Source: JAGXRK01 sp963804005
Lineage (GTDB): Bacteria; Bacteroidota; Ignavibacteria; Ignavibacteriales; Ignavibacteriaceae
NCBI GenBank assembly: GCA_963804005.1
Contig: CAWDOP010000017.1
Coordinates: 1 to 64,000 of the forward strand
Direction of reading: 5' to 3'
DNA: 64,000 nucleotides
This document shows, piece by piece, positions 21,259 through 30,094 of this stretch (its first letter is position 1; each line of letters starts with the position of its first letter). Below the pieces are notes generated by a model. That model was not told where the DNA came from, ran no database searches, and saw only the letters and a list, made by a program, of their open reading frames with translations. The translations under genes and the position numbers were made by a program.

Positions 21259-22298
21259 TGTTTCGATTTGCAAATCCGGAATATTTAATTGCACTTTGGA
21301 CAATACCAGTTTTGATTGCATTGTTTTTGTATCTTACAAATAACAGAAAGAAACTTCTGGAGAAATTTGTTCATAAAGATTTACACAAAGTAATAGTCTC
21401 GACGTTCAGCGGATATAAAAAAATATTTAAATTTGGTTTGATTTTAATTTCGCTCGGGTTGTTGATAATAGCTGCAGCTAATCCGCAGGTTGGAACAAAG
21501 ATGACTGAAGTAAAACAAACCGGAATTGACGTTTATATTTTGCTTGATGTTTCTTATAGCATGATGGCTGAAGATATTAAACCAAACAGACTTGAAAAAG
21601 CTAAAATGCAGATTTCAAATCTTATTCAGAAGCTTAGAGGAGATAGAATAGGACTAGTGATATTCTCCGGCGACGCTTATGTTCAAATTCCTTTAACTAC
21701 AGATTACTCTGCAGCAAATTTGTTCCTTTCTGCTGTTGATGTAAGTTCAGTTCCGCAGCCGGGGACAGCCATTGCTTCTGCAATTAATTTAGCAACACAA
21801 TCTTTTGATACATTACAAACCGAAAAAGTAGTTATTATAATTTCTGACGGAGAGGATCACGAAGGAGATTTGAATACAGCAGTTAAAGAAGCAATATCAA
21901 AAGGAATCAAAACATATACAATCGGGCTCGGTTCACCGGATGGAGCACCGATACCTGTCTATGATTCACGCGGCAGAATGATGGGATTCAAAAAAGACAG
22001 AGGTGGCAATACTGTACTTACAAAGCTTGATGAACAAACCTTAAAACAAATTGCTTCTGATGGAAATGGAAAATATTTCCGGGGAACTAACTATGATGAT
22101 TACCTCGACATAATTTATAAAGAACTTTCAGAACTTGAACAAGCAGAATACGGTGTAAAAAAAGTAACTGATTACGAAGATCGCTTTTATTATTTTTTAT
22201 TCCCGGCAATTCTACTTTTAATACTTGAGTTTCTTATTTCGGATAAGCGATCATTTTTCTTTACAAGATTAAGTAAAAAATTAGGTTTGGAGCAATAG
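21258..22298 (+). CDS. batB: BatB, von Willebrand factor A membrane protein
   Basis: Paralogue of BatA, 346 residues with the same layout: N-terminal helices (YLIALWTIPVLIALFLYL and FGLILISLGLLIIAAANPQV), a VWA domain and a C-terminal helix (FYYFLFPAILLLILEFLI). The MIDAS is LLDVSYSMMAEDIKPNRL (D-x-S-x-S kept, with Tyr between the serines), PGTAIASAINLA and IISDGEDHEGD. The last is the BatB-type acidic variant of the third MIDAS element. Start and stop of adjacent genes overlap (TAATG at 21256-21260), so translation is probably coupled to batA. It likely forms a membrane complex with BatA and the TPR proteins. Confidence 0.93.
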   Translation: MFRFANPEYLIALWTIPVLIALFLYLTNNRKKLLEKFVHKDLHKVIVSTFSGYKKIFKFGLILISLGLLIIAAANPQVGTKMTEVKQTGIDVYILLDVSYSMMAEDIKPNRLEKAKMQISNLIQKLRGDRIGLVIFSGDAYVQIPLTTDYSAANLFLSAVDVSSVPQPGTAIASAINLATQSFDTLQTEKVVIIISDGEDHEGDLNTAVKEAISKGIKTYTIGLGSPDGAPIPVYDSRGRMMGFKKDRGGNTVLTKLDEQTLKQIASDGNGKYFRGTNYDDYLDIIYKELSELEQAEYGVKKVTDYEDRFYYFLFPAILLLILEFLISDKRSFFFTRLSKKLGLEQ

Positions 22299-22300
22299 TC

Positions 22301-23032
22301 ATGAAATCAAAAAATATTGTCCTACTCATGTTCTCACTCTTACTCTCGGCGAATACTATTGCTCAACCAGATCGAAGCATCAATAATAAAGGTGTTGATG
22401 AATTTGAAGCTAAGAATTATTCTGATGCCGAAGCAAATTTTAAAAAAGGATTAGAAAAAGCTCCTGATAGTTTTGTTACAAATTTTAATTTGGGTGATGC
22501 TCTTTATAAACAGGAGAGATATGATGAGGCAATAAATTCTTTTCAATCTGCATTAGGAAATGCTAATGATGATCTGACAAAAGCAAAAGTACACCATAAC
22601 GTCGGTAACTCATTATTAAAGTCTAATAAGATTAAGGAAAGTATTGAATCATATAAAACTGCTTTAAAGTATAATCCCGATGATGCTGATACAAAGTATA
22701 ATTTATCTTATGCACTTTCATTGCTGAATAATCAAGATCAGAATCAGCAGCAGAATAAGGATCAACAAAATAAGAATGAACAAAATCAGAAGGATCAGCA
22801 AAACCAGCAAGATCAAAACAAGGATCAAAACAAGAATCAGCAAAATCAACCACAACCGAAAGATCAGGAAACACAACAGGATAATTTGAAACAGCCGCAG
22901 CAACAGGAAGCAAAAATATCAAAAGAAGATGCAGAAAGAATACTTGAAGCACTTAAGAACAATGAAAAAGATCTTCAGAAAGAATTGAGAAAAAAAACCG
23001 GCAGACCTGTTAAAACTGAAAAGGATTGGTAA
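22301..23032 (+). CDS. batC: BatC, TPR protein with Gln/Asn/Lys-rich tail
   Basis: Exported or periplasmic TPR protein, 243 residues. A signal peptide (MKSKNIVLLMFSLLLSANTI, then AQ) is followed by about three TPR units (KNYSDAEANFKKGLEKAPDS; ERYDEAINSFQSALGNANDD; NKIKESIESYKTALKYNPDD). From about residue 143 to 205 comes a low-complexity stretch made almost only of Q, N, K and D, usual for BatC. The end returns to order with SKEDAERILEALKNNEKDLQ and KTEKDW, a typical BatC ending. It is 2 bp after batB and its stop overlaps the batD ATG. Confidence 0.9.
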   Translation: MKSKNIVLLMFSLLLSANTIAQPDRSINNKGVDEFEAKNYSDAEANFKKGLEKAPDSFVTNFNLGDALYKQERYDEAINSFQSALGNANDDLTKAKVHHNVGNSLLKSNKIKESIESYKTALKYNPDDADTKYNLSYALSLLNNQDQNQQQNKDQQNKNEQNQKDQQNQQDQNKDQNKNQQNQPQPKDQETQQDNLKQPQQQEAKISKEDAERILEALKNNEKDLQKELRKKTGRPVKTEKDW

Positions 23033-24831
23033 TGATAAGGCAATTATTACTCATATTGTTTTTATTTATCAGTGCTAATCTGCTTGCACAAAAATTTTAT
23101 GCAACTGTAAATGAAAATAAAATTGCAGATACTGATCGCTTGCAGGTTACATTTACATTCGAAGGAAAAGATGTCAACAAGCTGAAGAATTTCACTCCAC
23201 CTTCTTTCAAAGATTTCAGAATTTTTTCCGGACCTAATCAATCGACTAGTATGCAGATCATAAACGGAGTTGTATCCTCTTCACTGTCCTATTCATACAT
23301 TCTTCTTCCAAATACAACAGGTACTTTTAATATAGGCTCAGCATCAATTGAATATGAAGGTGAGAACTTTAAAACTAATCCTATTTCTGTGAGCATTGTT
23401 AAAGGAACTGCCAAACCTACAGAGGAGAAAAGCCAGTCGGTTTCTAATGAAGAGATTGCTAAAAATTTATTTATAAGAACTACTGTTGATAAAAGACGGG
23501 TTTATCTTGGTGAACAGGTAACCGTAACTTACAAGTTGTACTCTCGGTTAAACATCGCATCACAAATGTCAATTAGCAAGCTTCCTCAATATCAGGGTTT
23601 TTGGGCGGAGGAAATAGAAACAGGTCAGAATATTTCTTTTAATACAGAAGTAATAGATGGAAAACAATTCAGTGTTGGTATCTTAAAACGTGCGGCTTTA
23701 TTTCCTACTCAAACAGGTACTTTGGAAGTTACTCCTTTTGAATTAAATGTGCCTGTTCGACTTCAAAAAAAACGCAATCCAAATAATATCTGGGATGATT
23801 TCTTTGGTGATCCTTTCGGTAGGGGAGAGACAATTGAATATATGGCAAAATCCAATACTGCAAGAATTGAAGTTCTTCCATTACCTGAAAAAGGAAAACC
23901 GGAATCATTCAAAGGTGCTGTCGGTAGTTTTGATTTTAATGTAATCCTTGATAAGAATGAAACAGTGACAAATGAACCTTTATCTATTAAGCTGAGAATA
24001 AATGGAAAAGGAAATATCAAACTTCTTGAAATGCCTTCATTCGATCTTCCTGCAGGTTTCGAAAAATATGATCCTAAAATTAATGAACAAATAAATCGTT
24101 CAGGAACGATTTCAGGAATGAAAGAAACCGAATATCTTTTCGTTCCAAGAATTGCGGGAGTGAGAGAAATAAAACCAATTGAATTTTCTTGCTTCGATCC
24201 TTCAAGAAAAAAATATGTCACCTTAAAATCACAACCATTAACAATAAATATCAAGCAAGGATCAGAACCGTACTCAGCTGATTATACAGGCAAAGAAAAT
24301 ATAAGACAAATTGGTGATGATATTAGATTTATAAAAACTTCTTATAATGATATTGGAAAAAATAAAGGAGTAATGATTTATCAACCATTATTTTGGTCTT
24401 CTGTTGCGTTGCCGTTTTTTGTTTTATTAGGTCTAATAGGTTGGAAAAAGAAACAGGATAAGCTTTCAGGAAATGTTCAGTTGTTAAAATATCAGCGGGC
24501 ACAAAAAGTTGCTCGATCTCGATTCAAACTTTCCAAAAAATTGATGGAGGGAAGAAAAACTGAGCAGTTTTATGCTGAGTTATCACTTGCATTATTCGGA
24601 TATCTTGAAGATAAACTGCATATTCCAAAAGCAGATTTTACAGTTGAACTTGCACAAGCTAAACTACGTAAGAGGGGAATTAATGAAGAACTCGTCTTAA
24701 AAGTTAAATCAAGTGCAGATAAAAGTGAGTTTGTAAGATTTGCGCCGGGTTCTAAGGAAAAAGAATCAATGCAGAAAATGTATGATGATTTCTCATCAAT
24801 AATAATTGAAATTGAAAAACGGTTAAGCTGA
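23032..24831 (+). CDS. batD: BatD, large periplasmic/membrane protein of the bat operon
   Basis: BatD family protein, about 599 residues. Signal peptide (MIRQLLLILFLFISANLLA) and then repeated Ig-like domains with the family pattern KFYATVNENKIADTDRLQVT, FRIFSGPNQSTSMQIINGVV and VDKRRVYLGEQVTVTYKLYS. A transmembrane helix occurs near residue 455 (LFWSSVALPFFVLLGLIGW), and a helical cytoplasmic tail holds KLMEGRKTEQFYAELSLALF. I prefer the ATG at 23032, which forms a TAATG overlap with the batC stop, to the TTG at 23026. It is the full usual length and intact. Confidence 0.92.
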   Translation: MIRQLLLILFLFISANLLAQKFYATVNENKIADTDRLQVTFTFEGKDVNKLKNFTPPSFKDFRIFSGPNQSTSMQIINGVVSSSLSYSYILLPNTTGTFNIGSASIEYEGENFKTNPISVSIVKGTAKPTEEKSQSVSNEEIAKNLFIRTTVDKRRVYLGEQVTVTYKLYSRLNIASQMSISKLPQYQGFWAEEIETGQNISFNTEVIDGKQFSVGILKRAALFPTQTGTLEVTPFELNVPVRLQKKRNPNNIWDDFFGDPFGRGETIEYMAKSNTARIEVLPLPEKGKPESFKGAVGSFDFNVILDKNETVTNEPLSIKLRINGKGNIKLLEMPSFDLPAGFEKYDPKINEQINRSGTISGMKETEYLFVPRIAGVREIKPIEFSCFDPSRKKYVTLKSQPLTINIKQGSEPYSADYTGKENIRQIGDDIRFIKTSYNDIGKNKGVMIYQPLFWSSVALPFFVLLGLIGWKKKQDKLSGNVQLLKYQRAQKVARSRFKLSKKLMEGRKTEQFYAELSLALFGYLEDKLHIPKADFTVELAQAKLRKRGINEELVLKVKSSADKSEFVRFAPGSKEKESMQKMYDDFSSIIIEIEKRLS

Positions 24832-24833
24832 TT

Positions 24834-25593
24834 ATGAAACCACTAAAGCATATCCTGTTAATATCTTTTATATTTATTGCTTCAGCTTCTGCATTTAATA
24901 TAAACGAAGTAATGACTAAGGCAAATGAACTTTATCGTAGTAACGATTTCACATCAGCAATAAATGAATATGAAAAACTAGTTGGAGAAGGTTATCAAGG
25001 AACATCTTTGTTTTACAATTTAGGTAATGCTTATTATAGGATTGGCAAAATAGGTTATGCAATTCTATATTATGAAAAAGCTTTAAAACTATCCCCGAAT
25101 GATGATGATGTGAAACACAATCTTGCTCTGGCTAATATGGGCACGATTGATAAAATAGAGACTCTTCCAAAGTTTTTTCTTTTTGATTGGTGGGAATCTT
25201 TCCTTGCATTCCTCTCTTTGCAAGGTTGGATTATTTTTACTTTAATAGTTTACTTCTTGCTTCTGGCAGCGATTGCTATTTATTTCTTTGCGGCATATAT
25301 AGTCCAACAAAGAATCTCTTTCTTTTCAGGCTTAGCCAGTTTTAATAGTTCTAATAGTATCCGTTTCTGTTGTAGCAATAAAACTTAATCGTGAGAATAA
25401 AAGACTTGAAGCTGTGCTTGTCGAAAACACTGTCGTGGTAAAACTCTCACCGGATGAACAAGGAAAAGACGGATTTGTAATTCACGAAGGACTTAAAATA
25501 CTTCTCGAAGATGAAGTTGACAGCTGGAAAAAAATCCGTCTACCTGATGGAAAAGTTGGCTGGATTCCCAGTAAATACATCAGGCAAATTTAA
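24834..25593 (+). CDS. batE: BatE, TPR plus SH3 protein; frameshifted
   Basis: Last gene of the bat operon, annotated across one frameshift. As read, the frame ends at 25388 after a signal peptide, two TPR units (FTSAINEYEKLVGEGYQGTS; IGYAILYYEKALKLSPNDDD) and a transmembrane helix (LQGWIIFTLIVYFLLLAAIA). Removing one T from TTTT at 25340-25343 turns the tail into ASLIVLIVSVSVVAIKLN, a second helix, followed by a bacterial SH3 domain with VENTVVVKLSPDEQGKDGFV, VDSWKKIRLPDGKVGWIPSK and YIRQI, ending at 25593. The repaired length of 252 residues and the TPR-TM-TM-SH3 order match known BatE proteins, so the gene is very likely intact in the living cell. It follows batD by 2 bp. Confidence 0.82.
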
Positions 25594-25690
25594 AAATATT
25601 TTTGAATTTTTGATTTTAACCACTGAGTATTATTACTTCCTCTTTTACTCCCTCATTGATTCCAAACCTTCATCTTAATATCTTTTCACT

Positions 25691-26830
25691 ATGGATTCCA
25701 AGAAATACAACAATACAAAACTGGCTTTAAGCATTTTTGAAACAATTGCCGGTTTTATTCTGGTTTATCTTTTTATTGCATTAGAGTGGAGCGTCAAGTT
25801 AGAAGAATATTTGCGGAGTTATACTTCATCTGATTATTTAGTATTTATTTTATTTGTAATATCAGTTGGAGTTGCAGGTTCAATTATTTTCTTTCCTTTA
25901 AGTTTTTACTCGAGCTACATTCTTGAGCATAAATATAAGCTCTCAAACCAGAACTTGTTCAAATATTTTTTTGAAAAGTTAAAAGGATTACTTGTCTCAA
26001 CTGTTATCGGATTACCGATTCTCCTTTTATTCTTTTGGGTGTTAAGAGAATTTGGCACAAACTGGTGGCTGCCGTTTGCAATATTTATGTTTTTTATATC
26101 GGTGATTCTTTCACAAATCTTTCCGGTATTTATTTTACCAATTTTTTATAAGATAAAACCAATTGAGAATGAATTACTTAAACAAAATATAAGCGAGCTT
26201 GCAAAAAATGCCGGACTGAAAGTGGAAAATGTCTATTCGTTTGATATAAGCAAAAACACTAAAAAAGCTAATGCGGCTTTTACCGGACTTGGAAAAACAA
26301 AAAGAATCATTCTCGGCGATACTTTATTAGACAGTTACACTGAAAATGAAATTGAAACTGTTATAGCTCACGAAGTTGGGCATTACAAACACAAGCACAT
26401 TACAAAAAATATTCTTATCGGAACGTTATCAAGTTTCGTTACCTTGTTTCTTATTGCAAAGCTTTATGAATCGTCTTTAGGCATGTTTGGTTTTGAATCA
26501 ATTAAACAGATTGCTGGATTGCCACTATTGACTCTGTGGTCAATAATAATCGGCCTAATTACAACTCCAATGGGAAATATTTTATCAAGAAAATTTGAAT
26601 ATGAAGCTGACAGGTATGCAATTAATGTAACAAGTAAACCAACTAGTTTTATCAACACACTCGAAAAGCTGACAGAACAAAATCTTGGCGATAAAGAACC
26701 ACATCAATTTGTTGAATGGTTTTTTTATAGTCATCCTTCAATTAATAAAAGGATTTCTGCAATCAGAAAATTCTCAAATCTGATGAATATTACTGAAAAG
26801 CCAGAAATTCAACCCGGAGAGGTTAATTGA
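25691..26830 (+). CDS. M48 family metallopeptidase (Ste24/CAAX-protease type)
   Basis: Integral membrane zinc protease, 379 residues, of the M48A (Ste24-like) type. It has several transmembrane helices in the first 150 residues, the zinc site VIAHEVGHYKHKH (HExxH) near residue 225 and the third ligand in KFEYEADRYAI near residue 300. The catalytic residues are complete. Bacterial M48 proteins of this type degrade or mature membrane proteins; no substrate can be named here. It is the first gene of a tight cluster: its TGA overlaps the start of the acyltransferase gene. The 97-bp gap after batE has no strong terminator. Confidence 0.9.
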   Translation: MDSKKYNNTKLALSIFETIAGFILVYLFIALEWSVKLEEYLRSYTSSDYLVFILFVISVGVAGSIIFFPLSFYSSYILEHKYKLSNQNLFKYFFEKLKGLLVSTVIGLPILLLFFWVLREFGTNWWLPFAIFMFFISVILSQIFPVFILPIFYKIKPIENELLKQNISELAKNAGLKVENVYSFDISKNTKKANAAFTGLGKTKRIILGDTLLDSYTENEIETVIAHEVGHYKHKHITKNILIGTLSSFVTLFLIAKLYESSLGMFGFESIKQIAGLPLLTLWSIIIGLITTPMGNILSRKFEYEADRYAINVTSKPTSFINTLEKLTEQNLGDKEPHQFVEWFFYSHPSINKRISAIRKFSNLMNITEKPEIQPGEVN

Positions 26831-27531
26831 TTACCTACTTAAAAATATTTTTAATAGTAATTCACACTCTCGTTTGTTCAATTTTTGGTTTGATATTCAT
26901 TTTTATTGATAGAAGTTTCACTCTCTATCATTATATAGCAAAAATTTATCCGGGTGGAATACTTTTAATTTCCGGGATCAAAATAAAAAGAACCGGACTA
27001 GAAAATATTGATAAAAAAGCGACTTATATTTTTGCCTCTAATCATTCCAGTAATCTTGATATTACAGCTTTACAATGGGGAGTTCCAAATCGCCTCAGTA
27101 TGATATTTAAAAAAGAACTTGTTAAAATTCCTTTTTTCGGTTGGCAGCTATACCTTGGACCTTATGTTGTCGTTGACAGAAAAGATCCTCAGGCGGCTAT
27201 GAAAAGTCTTGAAAAAGCGAAAAGAATTATGGATACGAAAAAAATATCCGTTCTCGTTTTTCCTGAAGGAACAAGAAGCAAAACTGGTGAAGTGCAAAGC
27301 TTCAAACGAGGTGCCTTCTATCTGGCTGCAAGAAGCGGTTATCCAATTGTTCCGATTACAATAAATGGAACTGCTAAGATACTGCCTAAAGGAACCTTTA
27401 AATTAAATAGAGGAACAATCTATCTTCATTTTGATAAACCGATTCCAACTGATGGAATCAAAACCAAACAAGATGAACTTGAATTAATGGAAAGAGTAAG
27501 AAACATTATCATTTCTAATAAAAAGGATTAG
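26827..27531 (+). CDS. plsC: 1-acyl-sn-glycerol-3-phosphate acyltransferase (PlsC family)
   Basis: Membrane-associated lysophosphatidate acyltransferase, 234 residues, which makes phosphatidic acid. An N-terminal hydrophobic anchor precedes the four family blocks: ASNHSSNLDITALQ (block I, NHx4D with catalytic His), FGWQLYLGPYVVVDRKDP (block II), VLVFPEGTRSKTGEVQSFKR (block III) and YPIVPITINGTAKILPKG (block IV). The start is TTG at 26827, overlapping the upstream stop by 4 bp, so its translation is probably coupled. A lyso-ornithine-lipid or other PlsC-family acceptor cannot be excluded. Confidence 0.9.
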   Translation: MITYLKIFLIVIHTLVCSIFGLIFIFIDRSFTLYHYIAKIYPGGILLISGIKIKRTGLENIDKKATYIFASNHSSNLDITALQWGVPNRLSMIFKKELVKIPFFGWQLYLGPYVVVDRKDPQAAMKSLEKAKRIMDTKKISVLVFPEGTRSKTGEVQSFKRGAFYLAARSGYPIVPITINGTAKILPKGTFKLNRGTIYLHFDKPIPTDGIKTKQDELELMERVRNIIISNKKD

Positions 27532-27536
27532 AAGTT

Positions 27537-27833
27537 ATGCCAGTAACTAAAAAAGATGTTGAAAAGATTGCACAGTTAGCAAGATTGAAATTTAATGATC
27601 AAGAACTTGATAGTTTTACAGATGATATGAATCGCATTTTAAGTTATGTAGATAAGTTAAATGAATTAGATACTGAAAGTGTTGAACCTCTTTCACATCC
27701 GAATGAAGGATCAAATGTATTTCGTGATGATGAGCTGAAAAAATCAATACCAACTGATGAAGCATTGAAGAATGCACCTGATAGAAACGATAAATTTTTT
27801 AAAGTCCCAAAGGTAATACAGGATAAATCTTAA
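27537..27833 (+). CDS. gatC: Asp-tRNA(Asn)/Glu-tRNA(Gln) amidotransferase subunit C
   Basis: A 98-residue GatC, the small subunit that stabilises GatA with GatB in the tRNA-dependent transamidation complex. The sequence is typical: VTKKDVEKIAQLARLKFNDQ, then DDMNRILSYVDKLNELDTES, EPLSHPNEGSNVFRDDE and a C-terminal FFKVPKVIQDKS. Its presence implies that the cell makes Gln-tRNA and/or Asn-tRNA indirectly. gatA and gatB are not in the window. It starts 5 bp after plsC, and its TAA overlaps the kdsB ATG (TAATG). Confidence 0.95.
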   Translation: MPVTKKDVEKIAQLARLKFNDQELDSFTDDMNRILSYVDKLNELDTESVEPLSHPNEGSNVFRDDELKKSIPTDEALKNAPDRNDKFFKVPKVIQDKS

Positions 27834-28624
27834 TGGCCAAAAATACTAAGGAAAAAATTCCAACTATTATTGGTATAATCCCTGCAAGATTTGCCTCAAC
27901 CAGACTTATGGGAAAACCGCTGGCTGATATTGGTGGAAAACCAATGATGCAGCATACTTATGAAGCAGCATTAAAATCAAAGCTTTTGCATAAAGTAATT
28001 TTAGCAGTTGATGACGAAAAGGTATTTAAAGTAGCTCAAGGTTTCGGGGCAGAAGTCATGCTTACCCCTAAAGATATTCCAACTGGTTCCGACAGAATTG
28101 CGCTTGTTGCAAAAAAATATGATAATGCAGAAATAATTGTAAACATTCAGGGGGATGAACCATTTATTAGTGGGGTAATGATTGATCAGGCAATCGAACC
28201 TTTGCTGTTTGATAAAAAGGTTAGCGTCTCGACCCTTGCAAAAAAAATTGATTCAATTAAAGAGCTGGAATCATCTTCAATTGTTAAAGTAGTTTTTGAT
28301 TATAAAAACTTTGCTATGTATTTTTCTCGTTCACCAATTCCTTACGTAAGAGATGCAAGAAATAAAGAGGAGATTTTTAATAAGGCAGATATATATAAGC
28401 ATATAGGGCTTTATGTTTACCGTAAAGATTATTTATTTAAATTTACTCAGCTTGCACCAACAGACCTTGAGAAAATAGAAAAACTTGAGCAGTTAAGAAT
28501 GCTTGAAAATGGATTCAGGATAAAAATTGTTGAAACAGAATACGATTCGTTTTCAGTGGATACACCAGATGATCTTGACCGTGCAAGAAAAATTTATGAA
28601 TTAATAAAAAATTCGGAAGTTTGA
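27833..28624 (+). CDS. kdsB: 3-deoxy-manno-octulosonate cytidylyltransferase
   Basis: CMP-Kdo synthetase, 263 residues, which activates Kdo for lipid A-core assembly in the cytoplasm. The signature is clear: IIGIIPARFASTRLMGKPLA (CTP-binding loop), VDDEKVFKVAQGFGAEVMLT, TPKDIPTGSDRIA, IIVNIQGDEPFI, and YFSRSPIPYVRD with the later KHIGLYVYRKDYLFKF. The ending contains TEYDSFSVDTPDDLDRARKI. All are standard, and length is normal. The gene shows that the organism makes a Kdo-containing LPS. It overlaps gatC by one base and is followed after 1 bp by a PLP-dependent enzyme. Confidence 0.96.
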   Translation: MAKNTKEKIPTIIGIIPARFASTRLMGKPLADIGGKPMMQHTYEAALKSKLLHKVILAVDDEKVFKVAQGFGAEVMLTPKDIPTGSDRIALVAKKYDNAEIIVNIQGDEPFISGVMIDQAIEPLLFDKKVSVSTLAKKIDSIKELESSSIVKVVFDYKNFAMYFSRSPIPYVRDARNKEEIFNKADIYKHIGLYVYRKDYLFKFTQLAPTDLEKIEKLEQLRMLENGFRIKIVETEYDSFSVDTPDDLDRARKIYELIKNSEV

Positions 28625-28625
28625 A

Positions 28626-29585
28626 ATGACAATACCATCCAAAGAACCGCTTGCTTTAATTCCAACTCCGATCGAAACAATTTTATTCCAGAACAAAAAA
28701 TTCCTGATAAAAAGAGACGACCTGACCGGATGTGAATTATCAGGGAATAAAATTAGAAAACTTGAATATCTGATTTTCGAAGCATTAGAGGAAAAAGCTG
28801 ATGTAGTTATAACCTGTGGTGGTTCTCAGTCGAATCATGCAAGAGCTACAACTATTACCGCTTGCAGAGCAGGATTGAAAACTAAATTATTTCTTTGGGG
28901 CAGTGAATCATCAATTCCTGATGGAAATCATTTTCTGAACATAATGTACGGTGCTGATATAACTTATCTCACAAAACGTGAATACGATAATGTAAACGAA
29001 ATTATGCAGAAGGAAAGAAAAGCTTTGAAAAAGAGGAAAAAAACTGCTTACATTATTCCTGAAGGGGGCTCAACAACAAAAGGAATTTATGGTTACATTA
29101 ATTTTGTAACTGAACTAAAAAAACAAGTTGATATAACTGAGTTAAATGGAATTGTATTGGCTTGTGGAAGTGGTGGAACTGCTGCCGGAATTTTAGCAGG
29201 ACTTTCTTACTATAAATCGGAACTTAAAGTCTATGCCGTAAATGTTTTATATGAGGAGTATGAATTAAGAAAGAAAATCCTTAATCTTACTCAGACATCA
29301 ATACTTGAGTTTAATCTTAATTGCAGAATGCGAAATGAAAATCTTATTATACTTGACGGATACTCAAGGGAAGGGTATAAAAACATCAATAAAGACAAAC
29401 TGAAACTGATGAAAAGTTTTGCGAAGGAAACCGGAATATTGTTGGATCCTGCATATACTGGAAAGGCTTTTAAAGCATATTATGATAAATTTTTGCTAAA
29501 AGGTAAGGGAAGTAAAAATATTTTTCTGCACACCGGAGGAATTTTTGGTATTTTTGGCAGGATAGACGAATATTTATCTGCATAA
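28626..29585 (+). CDS. PLP-dependent enzyme, D-cysteine desulfhydrase / ACC deaminase family
   Basis: Fold-type II PLP enzyme of 319 residues. KRDDLTGCELSGNKIRKLEY contains the PLP-binding lysine (in GNKIRKLE). TCGGSQSNHARATTITACRA is the substrate-binding loop, and LACGSGGTAAGILAGLSYYK binds the PLP phosphate. HTGGIFGIF near the end is also a family mark. Family members act as D-cysteine desulfhydrases or 1-aminocyclopropane-1-carboxylate deaminases, and sequence inspection alone cannot tell these apart; D-cysteine desulfhydrase is the commoner role outside rhizobacteria. It lies 1 bp after kdsB and is the last gene of this run. Confidence 0.88.
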   Translation: MTIPSKEPLALIPTPIETILFQNKKFLIKRDDLTGCELSGNKIRKLEYLIFEALEEKADVVITCGGSQSNHARATTITACRAGLKTKLFLWGSESSIPDGNHFLNIMYGADITYLTKREYDNVNEIMQKERKALKKRKKTAYIIPEGGSTTKGIYGYINFVTELKKQVDITELNGIVLACGSGGTAAGILAGLSYYKSELKVYAVNVLYEEYELRKKILNLTQTSILEFNLNCRMRNENLIILDGYSREGYKNINKDKLKLMKSFAKETGILLDPAYTGKAFKAYYDKFLLKGKGSKNIFLHTGGIFGIFGRIDEYLSA

Positions 29586-29653
29586 TTTATTTTGTTTAGC
29601 AGTTATATTGAAAATATTTTATTTTAAGTCATAAATAAAAAGAAAGTTCCACA

Positions 29654-30094
29654 ATGGACTGTATATTTTGTAATATTGCCGCAGGCGATGCTGATACACA
29701 AGTAATTTTTGAGAATGAAAATTACAAAGCTTTCCTTGACATCAATCCGGTTAATTACGGTCACACCCTTGTAATTCCTAAAAAACACTATGATAATTTT
29801 CTAACAGTTCCTGAAAATGAGTTAAATGGTTTGGTAAAACTGACTCAGTTTCTGGCGGGAGTTATTAAACGTAGTTTGAATGCGGACGGTTTCAACATTA
29901 TTTCAAATAATGGAACCTCTGCCGGGCAAAGTGTCTTTCATTCTCACTTTCATATTATTCCCCGATTTGATAAGGATTTTGCAATGAAACCTGAGACTAA
30001 AACTTATTCCGAAAATTCTATGAATGAGTATGCAGACAAAATCCGCTCATTCGTAACAAAGTATGAGGACTTGCTGAATGCAAAAGAAAATTAG
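29654..30094 (+). CDS. HIT family nucleotide-binding protein
   Basis: Histidine-triad hydrolase/transferase of 146 residues. N-terminal zinc-type Cys pair (MDCIFCNIAAGDADTQV), then FLDINPVNYGHTLVIPKKHY, and the catalytic triad SVFHSHFHIIPRF (H-x-H-x-H). All needed residues are present, so it should hydrolyse nucleoside phosphoramidates or related substrates. A second HIT gene lies at 57966-58310 on the other strand; the two are clearly different paralogues (this one has the Cys pair and a longer C-terminus). Its 3' end overlaps the B12-binding gene by 17 bp. Confidence 0.93.
   Translation: MDCIFCNIAAGDADTQVIFENENYKAFLDINPVNYGHTLVIPKKHYDNFLTVPENELNGLVKLTQFLAGVIKRSLNADGFNIISNNGTSAGQSVFHSHFHIIPRFDKDFAMKPETKTYSENSMNEYADKIRSFVTKYEDLLNAKEN

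Noticed and set aside
22730..22900. Repetitive CAG/AAT/AAG-rich stretch that looks like a tandem repeat, with a Leu/Ile-only frame on the opposite strand.
   Set aside because: It encodes the Gln/Asn/Lys-rich tail typical of BatC; the opposite frame is only its low-complexity mirror.
6287..25343. Programmed ribosomal frameshifting as the reason for the split genes.
   Set aside because: The sites share no slippery heptamer or downstream structure and occur in functionally unrelated genes; sequence error explains them better.
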